A stretch of DNA of 38,360 bases. It comes from Zoogloea sp. Its GTDB lineage: Bacteria > Pseudomonadota > Gammaproteobacteria > Burkholderiales > Rhodocyclaceae. This document shows, in pieces, positions 1 through 7,524 of this stretch; the first letter of the stretch is position 1; each line of letters begins with the position of its first letter. The notes under the pieces were generated by a model. It had not been told where the DNA came from. It saw nothing but the letters and a program-made list of their open reading frames with translations, and searched no databases. Position numbers and translations under genes: made by a program. The stretch covers positions 1-38,360 of the forward strand of contig JAFLDU010000003.1 of assembly GCA_017309145.1 (NCBI GenBank), read 5' to 3'.

Positions 1-1436
1 CGCACCATCTCGACGGTGACCTTGCGGCCGTCATCGAGGATGCCCTTGGGCGACACCACCCATTGCCACACCTGGGAGCGGGAGATCTCGGCGGTGGCCG
101 CGTCTTCCATCAGGTTGTGGATGGGCACGCAGCCGTTGCCTGCCAGCCAGGCGCCCAGATAGTGGATGCCGACGTTGATGTTGTTGCGCAGGCCGGCTTC
201 GGTGATCGGGGTGGTGGGGCGGAAGTCCAGCCACTGCTCCGGACCGAACTTGCCCTCCACTTGCTTTTCCCACTGGTTGGGCTTGTCGCCCAGCACTTTC
301 TGGAACTCCTCGGCGGCGATGGCGACGAGGCCCGGGTGCGCCACCCAGCCGCCGTCGAAGCCGTCGTTGGCGTCGCGGGTCTTGTCATGACGGATGCCGG
401 CCAGGGCCTTCTCGTTGGCTTCCGGATCGTTCTTGATCGGGATCAGGGCCGACATGCCGCCCATCGCCGGGGCGCCGCGCTTGTGGCAGGCCTGGACCAG
501 GGCCAGGGCGTAGCCGCGCATGAAGGGGACTTCCATGGTGATGGCGCCACGCTGGGCCAGGCAGAAGTCCTTGTTCTTCTTGAACTTCTTGATGCAGGAG
601 AAGATGTAGTCCCAGCGCCCGGCATTGAGGCCGGCGGAGTGGTTGCGCAGTTCGTAGAGGATCTCTTCCATCTCGAAGGTGGCGAGGATGGTCTCGACCA
701 GCACGGTGGCCTTGATGGTGCCCTGGGGCAGGCCGATGTGGTCCTGGGCCATCACGAAGATGTCGTTCCACAGGCGGGCTTCGAGGTGGCTCTCCATCTT
801 GGGCAGATAGTAGAACGGGCCGGCGCCGCGGGCGATCTGTTCCTTGGCGTTGTGGAAGAACACCAGGGCGAAGTCGAAGATGCCGCCGGACACGCGCTGG
901 CCGTCAACGGTAACGTGCTTTTCGTCCAGGTGCCAGCCGCGGGGGCGGATCTGCAGGGTGGCGATCTTGTCGTTGAGCTTGTATTCCTTGCCGTTCTCGT
1001 TCTTGAAGGACAGTTCGCGGCGGATGGCCTTGTAGATGTTGACCTGGCCCTGGATCTGGTTGTCCCACTTCGGGCTGTTGGAGTCCTCGAAGTCGGTCAT
1101 GTAGGAGTCAGCGCCGGAGTTGAAGGCGTTGATGATCATCTTGGCCTCGACCGGGCCGGTGATCTCGGTCCGGCGGCGTTCGAGCGCCTTGGGCAGCGGG
1201 GCGATCTTCCAGTCACCTTCGCGGATGGCCTTGGTCTCCGGCAGGAAGTCGAGCTTCTCGCCGGCATCGATGCGAGCCTGGCGTTCGACGCGGGCCTTCA
1301 GGAGTTCCTGGCGACGCGGCTCGAAGGCGCGGTGCAGCTTGGCGACCAGTTCGAGGGCTTCCGGGGTGAGGATGGTTTCGTAGCCCGGTCGAATCGGTGC
1401 ATTGATCTGCATGCCAGCGGGGAGGGTGAGGCTCAT
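1..1436 (-). CDS. aceB: malate synthase A (C-terminus cut by window edge)
   Basis: Malate synthase condenses glyoxylate with acetyl-CoA to malate in the glyoxylate shunt, in the cytoplasm. About 478 residues are present, against roughly 530 for the family, so only the extreme C-terminus is missing beyond position 1. The family signature is clear: RNHSAGLNAGRWDYIF fits the malate synthase pattern H-x2-G-L-N-x-G-x-W-D-Y. The N-terminal part (MTDFEDSNSP, then LQIRPRGWHLDEKH) is typical of the A isoform. The start codon follows AAGGAG at good spacing. It is the last visible gene of a leftward set, 21 bp after the exporter gene, so co-transcription with the dehalogenase and exporter is likely. No isocitrate lyase gene is visible in the window. 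Confidence 0.96.
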   Translation of the reverse strand, partial: MSLTLPAGMQINAPIRPGYETILTPEALELVAKLHRAFEPRRQELLKARVERQARIDAGEKLDFLPETKAIREGDWKIAPLPKALERRRTEITGPVEAKMIINAFNSGADSYMTDFEDSNSPKWDNQIQGQVNIYKAIRRELSFKNENGKEYKLNDKIATLQIRPRGWHLDEKHVTVDGQRVSGGIFDFALVFFHNAKEQIARGAGPFYYLPKMESHLEARLWNDIFVMAQDHIGLPQGTIKATVLVETILATFEMEEILYELRNHSAGLNAGRWDYIFSCIKKFKKNKDFCLAQRGAITMEVPFMRGYALALVQACHKRGAPAMGGMSALIPIKNDPEANEKALAGIRHDKTRDANDGFDGGWVAHPGLVAIAAEEFQKVLGDKPNQWEKQVEGKFGPEQWLDFRPTTPITEAGLRNNINVGIHYLGAWLAGNGCVPIHNLMEDAATAEISRSQVWQWVVSPKGILDDGRKVTVEMV

Positions 1437-1457
1437 GGTGACTCCTTGTGATGAAGG

Positions 1458-2243
1458 TTAGAAATAGGTCTTGACGAAGTATACGGCGGTCAGGGTGCTG
1501 CCCACGGCGACAACCAGCCTGCGCAGCCACAGAGCCGGCAGCCGGCGGGCGAGGGCGGCGCCGGCGAGGGCGCCAGCCATGGCGGTGGCGGTCATCAGCA
1601 GCGTGTGGGGCCAGCTGATGGCACCTGCGATGATGAAAGTGCCCGCCGCGAAGGTGTAATTGACGGCGGAGGTGAGGTTCTTGAGGCCGTTGAGTTCCTG
1701 GATGTCCTCTACGCCCTGGATGGCCAGCGCGGCGAGGGTCAGGATGCCGAGCCCGGCACCGAAGAAGCCGCCATAGATGGCCACACAGAGCTGGAAGATC
1801 AGGCCGCCGACACCGCCGGGCGTGCCTCCGGGCTGACCGGAGATGCCGATCCACGCCTTCACGCTGCGCACCACGCGTGACACCTGGCTGGAGAAGGCGA
1901 ACAGCACGGTGGCGATGAGCAGCAGCCAGGGGATCAACTTGGCGAAGGCGGCATTGGAGGTTGCCAGCAGGAGCAGGCCGCCGGTAATGCCACCGATGAA
2001 GGCGGCGATCACGAGCATCAGCGTCCAGCGGGGGTGGCGCATCACTTCCTTGCGATAAGCCCAGGCGCTGGACAGGCTGGCCGGCCACAGGGCCACGCAG
2101 TTGCTGGCATTGGCCACCACCGGTGGTACCCCGGCCGCGAGCAGGGCCGGAAAGGAGAAGAAGGTGCCGCCACCCGCCATGGCGTTCATCGCCCCGGCCA
2201 GGAATGCGCCTCCGCCCACCAGCAGGATCTCAATCGGACTCAT
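1458..2243 (-). CDS. TauE/SafE (TSUP) family membrane exporter
   Basis: A 261-residue integral membrane protein with about eight hydrophobic segments. The N-terminal repeat contains the glycine-rich GAMNAMAGGGTFFSFPAL and a later VANASN, both hallmarks of the TSUP family, and the second half repeats the pattern (GGFFGAGLGILTL, then LNGLKNLTSAVN). Family members move small anions such as sulfite, sulfoacetate or other organic acids across the inner membrane. The substrate here cannot be read from sequence. The start overlaps the stop of the upstream dehalogenase gene by ATGA, which indicates translational coupling, and aceB follows 21 bp downstream. From context the cargo could be a small haloacid, glycolate or a related C2 anion; that is inference only. 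Confidence 0.88.
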   Translation of the reverse strand: MSPIEILLVGGGAFLAGAMNAMAGGGTFFSFPALLAAGVPPVVANASNCVALWPASLSSAWAYRKEVMRHPRWTLMLVIAAFIGGITGGLLLLATSNAAFAKLIPWLLLIATVLFAFSSQVSRVVRSVKAWIGISGQPGGTPGGVGGLIFQLCVAIYGGFFGAGLGILTLAALAIQGVEDIQELNGLKNLTSAVNYTFAAGTFIIAGAISWPHTLLMTATAMAGALAGAALARRLPALWLRRLVVAVGSTLTAVYFVKTYF

Positions 2244-2935
2244 TTGTGCCGGCTCCGGGTCACGAAGTCCACGACCTCGTCCATGGTCTGGCCGGTGGCG
2301 CTGGGCGTGAAGTCGAGCTCCTCCCGGGGCTGGCCGGCCCGGTTGATCCAGAACGTGGTGTAGCCGTACCAGCTGGCACCGGCTGCATCCCAGCAGTTGG
2401 ACGTGACGAACAGGATCCGTTCCGCCGCACAGCCGAAGGCGGCGGGGCCGAGGTCATAGGCTGCAGCGGCGGTCTTGTACTGATGCACGGCATCCACCGA
2501 CAGTACGTGATCGAAAAGGCCGCCCATGCCGGCGCTCTTGACCGCAACATCGAGCATCTCGGGCGTGCCGTTGGAGAGGATGGCGGTGGGGACGCCCGCG
2601 GCCTTCAGGCTGCGCAGGGCACCCAGGTTTTCCGGGAAGGGGGACAGGCAGGCATACTGGTTCATCAGCTGGGTGCAGCGATGAGCGTCCAGTTCGAGTC
2701 CGAGCCGGGCTGCGGCAAAACGCAGGCCATCCTGGGTGATCTCCCAGAAGGGCTTGTAGCGACCGGAGAGCGTGCGGATGAAGCTGTATTCGATCTGCTT
2801 GTTGCGCCACAGCTCGGCCAGTGCCGTACCCTTGCCTGGGTAGAGCTGCTCGGCCAGCAGACCGACGGAATACACATCGAAGAGCGTGCCGAAGGCGTCG
2901 AATGCGACTGCCTGGATTCGGGGCGGATGGGCCAT
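2240..2935 (-). CDS. haloacid dehalogenase type II (L-2-haloacid dehalogenase-like)
   Basis: Type II haloacid dehalogenases hydrolyse L-2-haloacids to D-2-hydroxyacids through an aspartyl ester. The 231-residue product has the full motif set: AFDAFGTLFDV with nucleophile D13 and T17, LWRNKQIEYSF in the cap region, ILSNGTPEML, the lysine in VHQYKTAAAAY, and the FVTSNCWDAAG loop with the family N and D. The position that is serine in the best-studied enzymes is threonine here (TSN instead of SSN). The ATG at 2935 was chosen because family homology begins immediately after it, although the frame stays open upstream. It is the first gene of the leftward operon ending in aceB. A related phosphatase activity cannot be excluded. 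Confidence 0.85.
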   Translation of the reverse strand: MAHPPRIQAVAFDAFGTLFDVYSVGLLAEQLYPGKGTALAELWRNKQIEYSFIRTLSGRYKPFWEITQDGLRFAAARLGLELDAHRCTQLMNQYACLSPFPENLGALRSLKAAGVPTAILSNGTPEMLDVAVKSAGMGGLFDHVLSVDAVHQYKTAAAAYDLGPAAFGCAAERILFVTSNCWDAAGASWYGYTTFWINRAGQPREELDFTPSATGQTMDEVVDFVTRSRHK

Positions 2936-2981
2936 GCTCTTGATACCTTTGTTCAGCTGTTGGGGTTGGGGTGGGTCCTCG

Positions 2982-3019
2982 GAGGTGCTTCTGCCGGACT
3001 CGTGGTCCGGTGGCACCTC
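2982..3019 (-). other. stem-loop in the dehalogenase 5' leader
   Basis: An interrupted hairpin: outer arms GAGGTGC (2982-2988) and GCACCTC (3013-3019), inner arms CCGGAC (2994-2999) and GTCCGG (3005-3010), with a 5-base loop. That gives 13 base pairs broken by a small internal loop. It lies about 47 bp upstream of the dehalogenase start, in the expected leader transcript. There is no T-run after it, so it is not a standard terminator, and I do not recognise a riboswitch class. Confidence 0.45.
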
Positions 3020-3056
3020 TCGGGATCCTGTCTCCTCCACCTCGATGGACTGAAGT

Positions 3057-3106
3057 TTATTCAATGACTGAATAAAAAAGAAGATGTAATAAAATCAAAT
3101 GATTTT
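3057..3106. promoter_or_regulatory. divergent promoter region with two perfect dyads
   Basis: This AT-rich stretch separates the dehalogenase operon from the divergent LysR gene. It holds TTATTCA-N5-TGAATAA (3057-3075), which contains a T-N11-A core as LysR-type operators do, and AAAATCA-N2-TGATTTT (3091-3106). Both are perfect 7-bp inverted repeats. On the minus strand TTGAAG followed after about 18 bases by TATTAC could be a sigma-70 promoter for the operon. The dyads are seen directly; the assignment as operators for the adjacent LysR protein is inferred from position. Confidence 0.5.
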
Positions 3107-3122
3107 TTACTTCAAGTATTAA

Positions 3123-4031
3123 ATGAGCAGCTTCAAGGAAATCGAAGCCTTCGTCAGCGTGGCCACCCGGGGTAGCCTGTCTGCCGCCGCCCGGGCCGAT
3201 GGCGTGACGCCGGCCATGATGGGGCGGCGCATCGACGCGCTTGAGGAGCGGCTGGGGGTCAAGCTGTTGATGCGCACCACGCGCAAGCTCAGCTTGACCT
3301 TCGAAGGCAGTGCCTTTCTGGAGGACTGCCAGCGCATCCTCAACGATCTGGCCAATGCGGAGGCGTCGGTCAGTCTGGGTGGGGTCAAGGCGAGCGGCCA
3401 TATCAAGGTGTCGGCGCCGGCAGGCTTCGGGCGCCGCCATGTGGCGCCGCTGGTGCGGGATTTTCTGTCGGCCCACGCGGACGTGACCTGCAGCCTGGAC
3501 TTGAGTGACCGCCTGGTGGACCTGGTGAATGAAGGGGTGGATTGCTCGATCCGGATCGGAGAGTTGAGTGACTCCAGTCTGGTGTCCGTGCGCCTCGCCG
3601 ATAACCGCCGTGTGGTGGTGGCGAGCCCGGCCTATCTGGCGCGAAGCGGCGTCCCTGCGACCCCCGACGATCTGGCGAGGCACGATTGCCTCTCCCTGGA
3701 TCCACAGCGGGGATGGGTCTTCTCCGATCCTGAGGCACCGGGGCGTACCCGCACCATCAAGGTGTCAGGTCGCTTCGAGTGCAACGATGGCACCGTGCTG
3801 CACGAATGGGCGCTGGGCGGCATCGGCCTGGCCTGGCGCTCGATGTGGGAGGTCGAGCGGGATCTGGCCAGCGGTGCGTTGGTGTCGGTCCTGGATGCCT
3901 TTGCTGCGCCCGCCACCGGGATCTACGCGGTGTTTCCGCAGAACCGTCGGCTGCCCTTGCGGGTGCGCCTGCTGATCGACCACCTGCGCAGCGTCTTCGG
4001 CCGCCCCGATTACTGGCGGGGTGCGGGCTGA
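3123..4031 (+). CDS. LysR-type transcriptional regulator
   Basis: A 302-residue LysR regulator. Residues 1-60 form the winged helix-turn-helix (EIEAFVSVATRGSLSAAAR, then VTPAMMGRRIDALEERLGV and LLMRTTRKLSLT). Residues from about 90 onward form the periplasmic-binding-like effector domain (SGHIKVSAPAGFGRRH at its start, then VDCSIRIGEL). It is close to the CrgA/AaeR-like subgroup by general appearance. It is divergent from the dehalogenase-exporter-aceB operon across an AT-rich region with dyads, the standard layout for a LysR protein controlling its neighbour. The effector is unknown; a C2 acid is a reasonable guess. Its 3' end overlaps the convergent TonB-like gene by 22 bp. Confidence 0.93.
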   Translation: MSSFKEIEAFVSVATRGSLSAAARADGVTPAMMGRRIDALEERLGVKLLMRTTRKLSLTFEGSAFLEDCQRILNDLANAEASVSLGGVKASGHIKVSAPAGFGRRHVAPLVRDFLSAHADVTCSLDLSDRLVDLVNEGVDCSIRIGELSDSSLVSVRLADNRRVVVASPAYLARSGVPATPDDLARHDCLSLDPQRGWVFSDPEAPGRTRTIKVSGRFECNDGTVLHEWALGGIGLAWRSMWEVERDLASGALVSVLDAFAAPATGIYAVFPQNRRLPLRVRLLIDHLRSVFGRPDYWRGAG

Positions 4032-4648
4032 GCCGGTGGCACGGGAATGGCATTGAGGCCCGAGGCGCTGCTGTCGCCGATTTCGACCTCCACGCGGATG
4101 CGGCTGGGTACGGCCTTGTCGTCGATCTCCGCGGGCCGGAAGCGCCAGCCGAGGATGAAACCGCCGTAGATGCCCGCCGCTTCGCAAAGTTGTGGTTCGC
4201 AGAGGGGATTAACCCTCATGACACGGCCATCTGTGCCGATGTCGACCTCTATGGCAACCTGTCCTGCGGGCGCGCCGGGTGTTGGAGGCCAGTCGCCAGG
4301 ACCGACCTCCGTGAGCAGCTCCGGCGGGCGGCTCAGGGCTGAGAAGGGGAAATAGGCTGGCGCGCCTGCCGGGTCACGCTGTGCTTGGGCTGCGCTTTCT
4401 CCGGGCGTGTCCTGAATGGAGGGGTGTTCTGCTTGCGGGGCCGCCAGACTGGTCTTGGGTCTGGCCTCGCCTTGGGGGGCATCATCCTCGGCGACTCGGG
4501 GACGTTCTGCGGTGAGCGTGGCTTGCAGTGGCGAGTACGCCTGCGGCTCACCCGGCGGGATCGGGCCCAGGGGCCAGGCGAGCAGTACGAGCAGGTGCAG
4601 CAACACGGAGAGTGTGCAGGCAATCGGCAGGCGGGAGGACGGTGGCAT
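4010..4648 (-). CDS. TonB-like energy transducer, small
   Basis: A 212-residue protein with a single N-terminal membrane anchor (IACTLSVLLHLLVLLAWPLG, about residues 8-27), a proline/alanine-rich linker, and a C-terminal TonB-like domain: GQVAIEVDIGTDGRVMRV, then GWRFRPAEIDDKAVPSRIRV. This is the layout of TonB/TolA-like periplasm-spanning proteins, but the SHLH anchor motif of classical TonB is only loosely matched (VLLHLL) and no exbB, exbD or receptor gene is near. The start at 4648 gives a short cytoplasmic tail; an in-frame ATG at 4687 is an alternative, and neither has a clear ribosome site. It is divergent from the pilin operon and overlaps the LysR gene tail to tail. Confidence 0.7.
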   Translation of the reverse strand: MPPSSRLPIACTLSVLLHLLVLLAWPLGPIPPGEPQAYSPLQATLTAERPRVAEDDAPQGEARPKTSLAAPQAEHPSIQDTPGESAAQAQRDPAGAPAYFPFSALSRPPELLTEVGPGDWPPTPGAPAGQVAIEVDIGTDGRVMRVNPLCEPQLCEAAGIYGGFILGWRFRPAEIDDKAVPSRIRVEVEIGDSSASGLNAIPVPPAQPAPRQ

Positions 4649-4802
4649 GGGCGATGATGGGTGGGGCGGTGGGCCGTGCTCAAGCATAGGGCGGCTGGCC
4701 TGAGGGGCCGACAGCCGTCTGTCCGGAGGTGCTTTCCGCTTGTCGCAACTGTCTGGTCTTTGACCGGACTTCATCCGAATATTGACAGTGGAGGAATGAA
4801 AG

Positions 4803-5225
4803 ATGCAAAAGAACGAAGGTTTCAGTCTGATCGAGCTGATGATTGTCGTGGTGATCATCGGCATTCTCGCGTCAATCGCCGTGCCGGCCTACACCGACCA
4901 TATCGTCCGCGGCAAGATCGCCCAGGGCTTGGAGGGCCTCTCGGAGGCCAAGGTACGCATGGAGCAGGTTTTCAATTCCAAGCGCTCTTACAAGCTGGAC
5001 GATGGCAGCTGTCCTGACCTGTCGGGCATGTTCACTGATCTGCCGTTCACCATCGCCCATGATCCGGCCTGTACGGCAACGACCTTCACCTTGAAGATCA
5101 GTGGCAAGTCGGCCAATGGGATGAGTGGCTACTGGTATTCCATCAATGAGAGCGGCGAGAAGAAATCGGCCACGCCCTCTACCACCGGCAATTGCTGGCT
5201 GATGACTAAGGGCGCATCGTGCTGA
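4803..5225 (+). CDS. pilE: type IV pilin-like protein PilE
   Basis: A 140-residue type IV (minor) pilin. It has a six-residue leader ending in glycine, then the prepilin peptidase site and N-methylated helix G/FSLIELMIVVVIIGILAS with Glu5, followed by AVPAYTDHIVRGK as in PilE proteins. The C-terminal region carries cysteines (DGSCPDL, DPACTAT, GNCWLM, GASC) suited to the disulfide-bonded loop. It is exported, cleaved by PilD and placed in the pilus or its priming tip complex. GGAGG lies eight bases before the ATG. Here it leads the minor pilin operon, whereas in Pseudomonas pilE ends it. It could be a major pilin, but the adjoining fimU-pilVWX-pilY1 favours a minor one. Confidence 0.88.
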   Translation: MQKNEGFSLIELMIVVVIIGILASIAVPAYTDHIVRGKIAQGLEGLSEAKVRMEQVFNSKRSYKLDDGSCPDLSGMFTDLPFTIAHDPACTATTFTLKISGKSANGMSGYWYSINESGEKKSATPSTTGNCWLMTKGASC

Positions 5226-5821
5226 CCTCATCTACGCGCCCAGTTCAGCAGGGCTTCACCATGGTGGAGCTTGTAATGACAGTCTCTATCTTGGCGATTC
5301 TCGCAAGCATCGGTGTGCCACAAATGGCGCAGTGGATTCAGCGTATGACCGTGAGTTCTGCCTCGGAGCTAGTCCAGAACGGCTTGCGGCAGGCCATCGG
5401 TGAGGCTATCCGGCGTAATACCGATGTGGATTTCATTCTGACCGATGGCACGCCGAGCGTGTCCGCGGTGGCCGGCTTGGTGGCTAAGCAAAATGGGGCG
5501 AATTGGGCAATCCGGGTGGTGGATAGCACTGCGTCGAACCGTTATGTGAATGGCCATCAAACTAAGGAACTGTCCAGCGATGTCACGCTCCAGGGGCCGG
5601 CAGGTGTCCGCTTCAACGGGTCGGGCAGGGTGCTGGACTTGACGGGCACACCGGTCGGGGGCAAGCAGATATTCCGGATCACCCGGTCCGGGTCGGGGCT
5701 GGCCTACTGCGTTTTTGTTACGCCCGGTGCTGCTGTCAAGATGTGCGACCCGGCTAAGGCGAGTGGCGACCCAAGGGCTTGTCAGCCTATCTTGACAGCG
5801 TCCGAGTGTACGGCTGCGTAG
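5219..5821 (+). CDS. fimU: minor pseudopilin FimU/GspH family
   Basis: A 200-residue GspH/FimT/FimU-type minor pilin. The prepilin cleavage site is QQG/FTMVELVMTVSILAILASIG, with Glu5, followed by VPQMAQWIQR as in this family. FimU helps form the priming complex at the pilus tip that couples other minor pilins to the shaft. Translation is taken to start at a GTG that overlaps the pilE stop by 7 bp; the leader is then about 12 residues. Cysteines near the C-terminus (AYCVFV, KMCDPAK, ACQPIL, SECTAA) probably pair. It lies second in the operon. Confidence 0.85.
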   Translation: MLTSSTRPVQQGFTMVELVMTVSILAILASIGVPQMAQWIQRMTVSSASELVQNGLRQAIGEAIRRNTDVDFILTDGTPSVSAVAGLVAKQNGANWAIRVVDSTASNRYVNGHQTKELSSDVTLQGPAGVRFNGSGRVLDLTGTPVGGKQIFRITRSGSGLAYCVFVTPGAAVKMCDPAKASGDPRACQPILTASECTAA

Positions 5822-5831
5822 GAATACGAAA

Positions 5832-6299
5832 ATGAAGAAATCGACGCGGGCAGTGCGTGGCTACGTACTTCTGGAGGCGTTGGTGGCCCTGTTGATCTTT
5901 TCGCTGGGGCTCCTGGGGATGATCGGATTTCAGGCCGCCTCCACGCGGATTGCCAGCGACAGCCGGTTTCGCACCGAGGCGGCCATGCTGGTGGATGAGC
6001 TGATTTCCAAGATGTCGGTGGATCAGCGTTCGACGGTGGCTGCCAAATATGCGTACGACTCGGTCAGCGGGGTCAAGGGCTCAGCAAGCGATGCGTGGTT
6101 TACCGACCGTGTCGTCGGAGCCAGCAAACTGCCCAATGCAACGGCGAAAGTCGATATTGGCAACGGCTGGGCACTGGATACCCTGACAGTGACCGTCACT
6201 TTGACCTGGACCATGCCAGGTGCGGTCAAGACCGGGGCATCGGCCAAGCAGAAAGAACAGGCGGAGGGGCGTTATGTCACCAGCACGTTGCTCTACTGA
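5832..6299 (+). CDS. pilV: minor pilin PilV
   Basis: A 155-residue protein with the prepilin signature RG/YVLLEALVALLIFSLGLL, followed by GMIGFQAAS, the classical PilV/GspI-like N-terminus in which E5 and the LLGMxGxQ run are conserved. It forms part of the minor pilin tip complex with FimU, PilW and PilX. It begins 10 bp after fimU. Its 3' end is close to, and possibly overlapped by, pilW, consistent with one transcript. Confidence 0.87.
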   Translation: MKKSTRAVRGYVLLEALVALLIFSLGLLGMIGFQAASTRIASDSRFRTEAAMLVDELISKMSVDQRSTVAAKYAYDSVSGVKGSASDAWFTDRVVGASKLPNATAKVDIGNGWALDTLTVTVTLTWTMPGAVKTGASAKQKEQAEGRYVTSTLLY

Positions 6300-6315
6300 C
6301 ACGAGGGCGGGCGCC

Positions 6316-7524
6316 ATGTCACGGTCGGCCGGCGCCCGCCAGCGCGGTTTGAGTATTGTCGAACTGATGGTCGGGGTTGTCGTCGGCCTGATCGCCAGCA
6401 TGGTGATCATGCACACCTATTCGTCGAGCGAGATGTACCGGCGCAATGTGATGGGAAGCGGCGACGCGGTCCAGTCCGCCGCCATTGCCGCGCAGCGCAT
6501 CGATCTGACATTGCAGGGAGCAGGGGCTGGGCTGGTCCGAGCCAAGGTTAACTGGGGTTGCAAGCTTCTGGTGACCTATTCGGGCAATGTGATTCTGCCG
6601 CGCAGCGGGGCCTTTCCCGCGCCCTTCGCGGGTATGCCGACGGCCCTGCGTCTGATGCCGCTGTTGGTCAGTAGCGGCACGGGCTCAGCTTCAGACGTGA
6701 TTGTGACCATGGCAGCGGCGTCTGCCTCAGGCAATCAGGCCTTCGCCTTTTCGTCTCCGGCAGGTGGAGGGAGCATCGTGTCGTCGGTCACGCCACCCCT
6801 CGGGGTCGGTCTGAAGCCGACGGCGGCGGCATCCGATTACGACCTCTTCCTGGTCACGCCAGAGGAAGTTGACATCGATGTCCAGGATTGCCGGATCGTC
6901 CAGGCTGCGACCACCTACGCAAGCACCCTCGTGAGTGATGCGACGCTGGGGCTGAAAGTTGCGGACGCCGCCATGACCATCCCGTTGAATACAACGACCT
7001 ATGGTGCCATTGACGCGTCCATCTTGGCCAAGAGGTCTTCGGCACTTCACCTCGGGCTGCGTGCTGACCCCCGGTTTGCCATGCTCGCTGTAAATGACAA
7101 TAAGGAACTCGTTCTCTACGACCTTCTCAATCGAAGCGATCCTCAGGTGCTTGCAGAGAACGTGTTCCTGGTGAAGGTACGTTACGGGCTCGATAATGGT
7201 GTAGGCGGAACGATCAACGATAACGCAGTCGATGAATGGGTGTCGCCTGACGAGACAGGATGGACGATCAGCGCATTGATGGACGGCAAGCGTGACACTG
7301 CGCAGAAGATTGCCTTCATCAAGGCGATTCGGGTGGCCGTGGTGATGCGTTCTTCCCAGCAGGTTGTTTCCGATGCGCCTACCACGTCCATTGAACTGTT
7401 CCAGGATTTATCGACCGCGCGACGCTTCAGCTACACCTTGTCCGCTGACGAAAAGGCGTACCAGTACCAGGTGTATGAATGGGTGATTCCGCTGCGCAAC
7501 CTGAGAGAGCCGTCCGTCTTTTGA
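6316..7524 (+). CDS. pilW: minor pilin PilW
   Basis: A 402-residue minor pilin, the large PilW type. The prepilin site is RQRG/LSIVELMVGVVVGLIASM, the expected PilW N-terminus, with Glu5. Two starts are possible. The ATG at 6316 follows GAGGG by eight bases and leaves a normal 10-12 residue leader, so it is preferred. An in-frame ATG at 6274 follows GGAGG and would overlap the end of pilV by 26 bp. The long C-terminal domain has no motif I can name. The stop overlaps the pilX start as TGATG. Confidence 0.87.
   Translation: MSRSAGARQRGLSIVELMVGVVVGLIASMVIMHTYSSSEMYRRNVMGSGDAVQSAAIAAQRIDLTLQGAGAGLVRAKVNWGCKLLVTYSGNVILPRSGAFPAPFAGMPTALRLMPLLVSSGTGSASDVIVTMAAASASGNQAFAFSSPAGGGSIVSSVTPPLGVGLKPTAAASDYDLFLVTPEEVDIDVQDCRIVQAATTYASTLVSDATLGLKVADAAMTIPLNTTTYGAIDASILAKRSSALHLGLRADPRFAMLAVNDNKELVLYDLLNRSDPQVLAENVFLVKVRYGLDNGVGGTINDNAVDEWVSPDETGWTISALMDGKRDTAQKIAFIKAIRVAVVMRSSQQVVSDAPTTSIELFQDLSTARRFSYTLSADEKAYQYQVYEWVIPLRNLREPSVF

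Noticed and set aside
63..1451. Long plus-strand open frame over aceB.
   Set aside because: The minus strand encodes malate synthase with its signature; the plus frame is a codon-bias shadow.
2936..3064. In-frame extension of the dehalogenase by 43 codons from a TTG.
   Set aside because: The extension has no family homology, would start inside a candidate operator, and the ATG at 2935 sits exactly where the fold begins.
4740..4802. Sigma-54 or sigma-70 promoter before pilE.
   Set aside because: A TTGACC is present but no -10 at suitable spacing, and no TGGCAC-N5-TTGC sigma-54 pattern was found.
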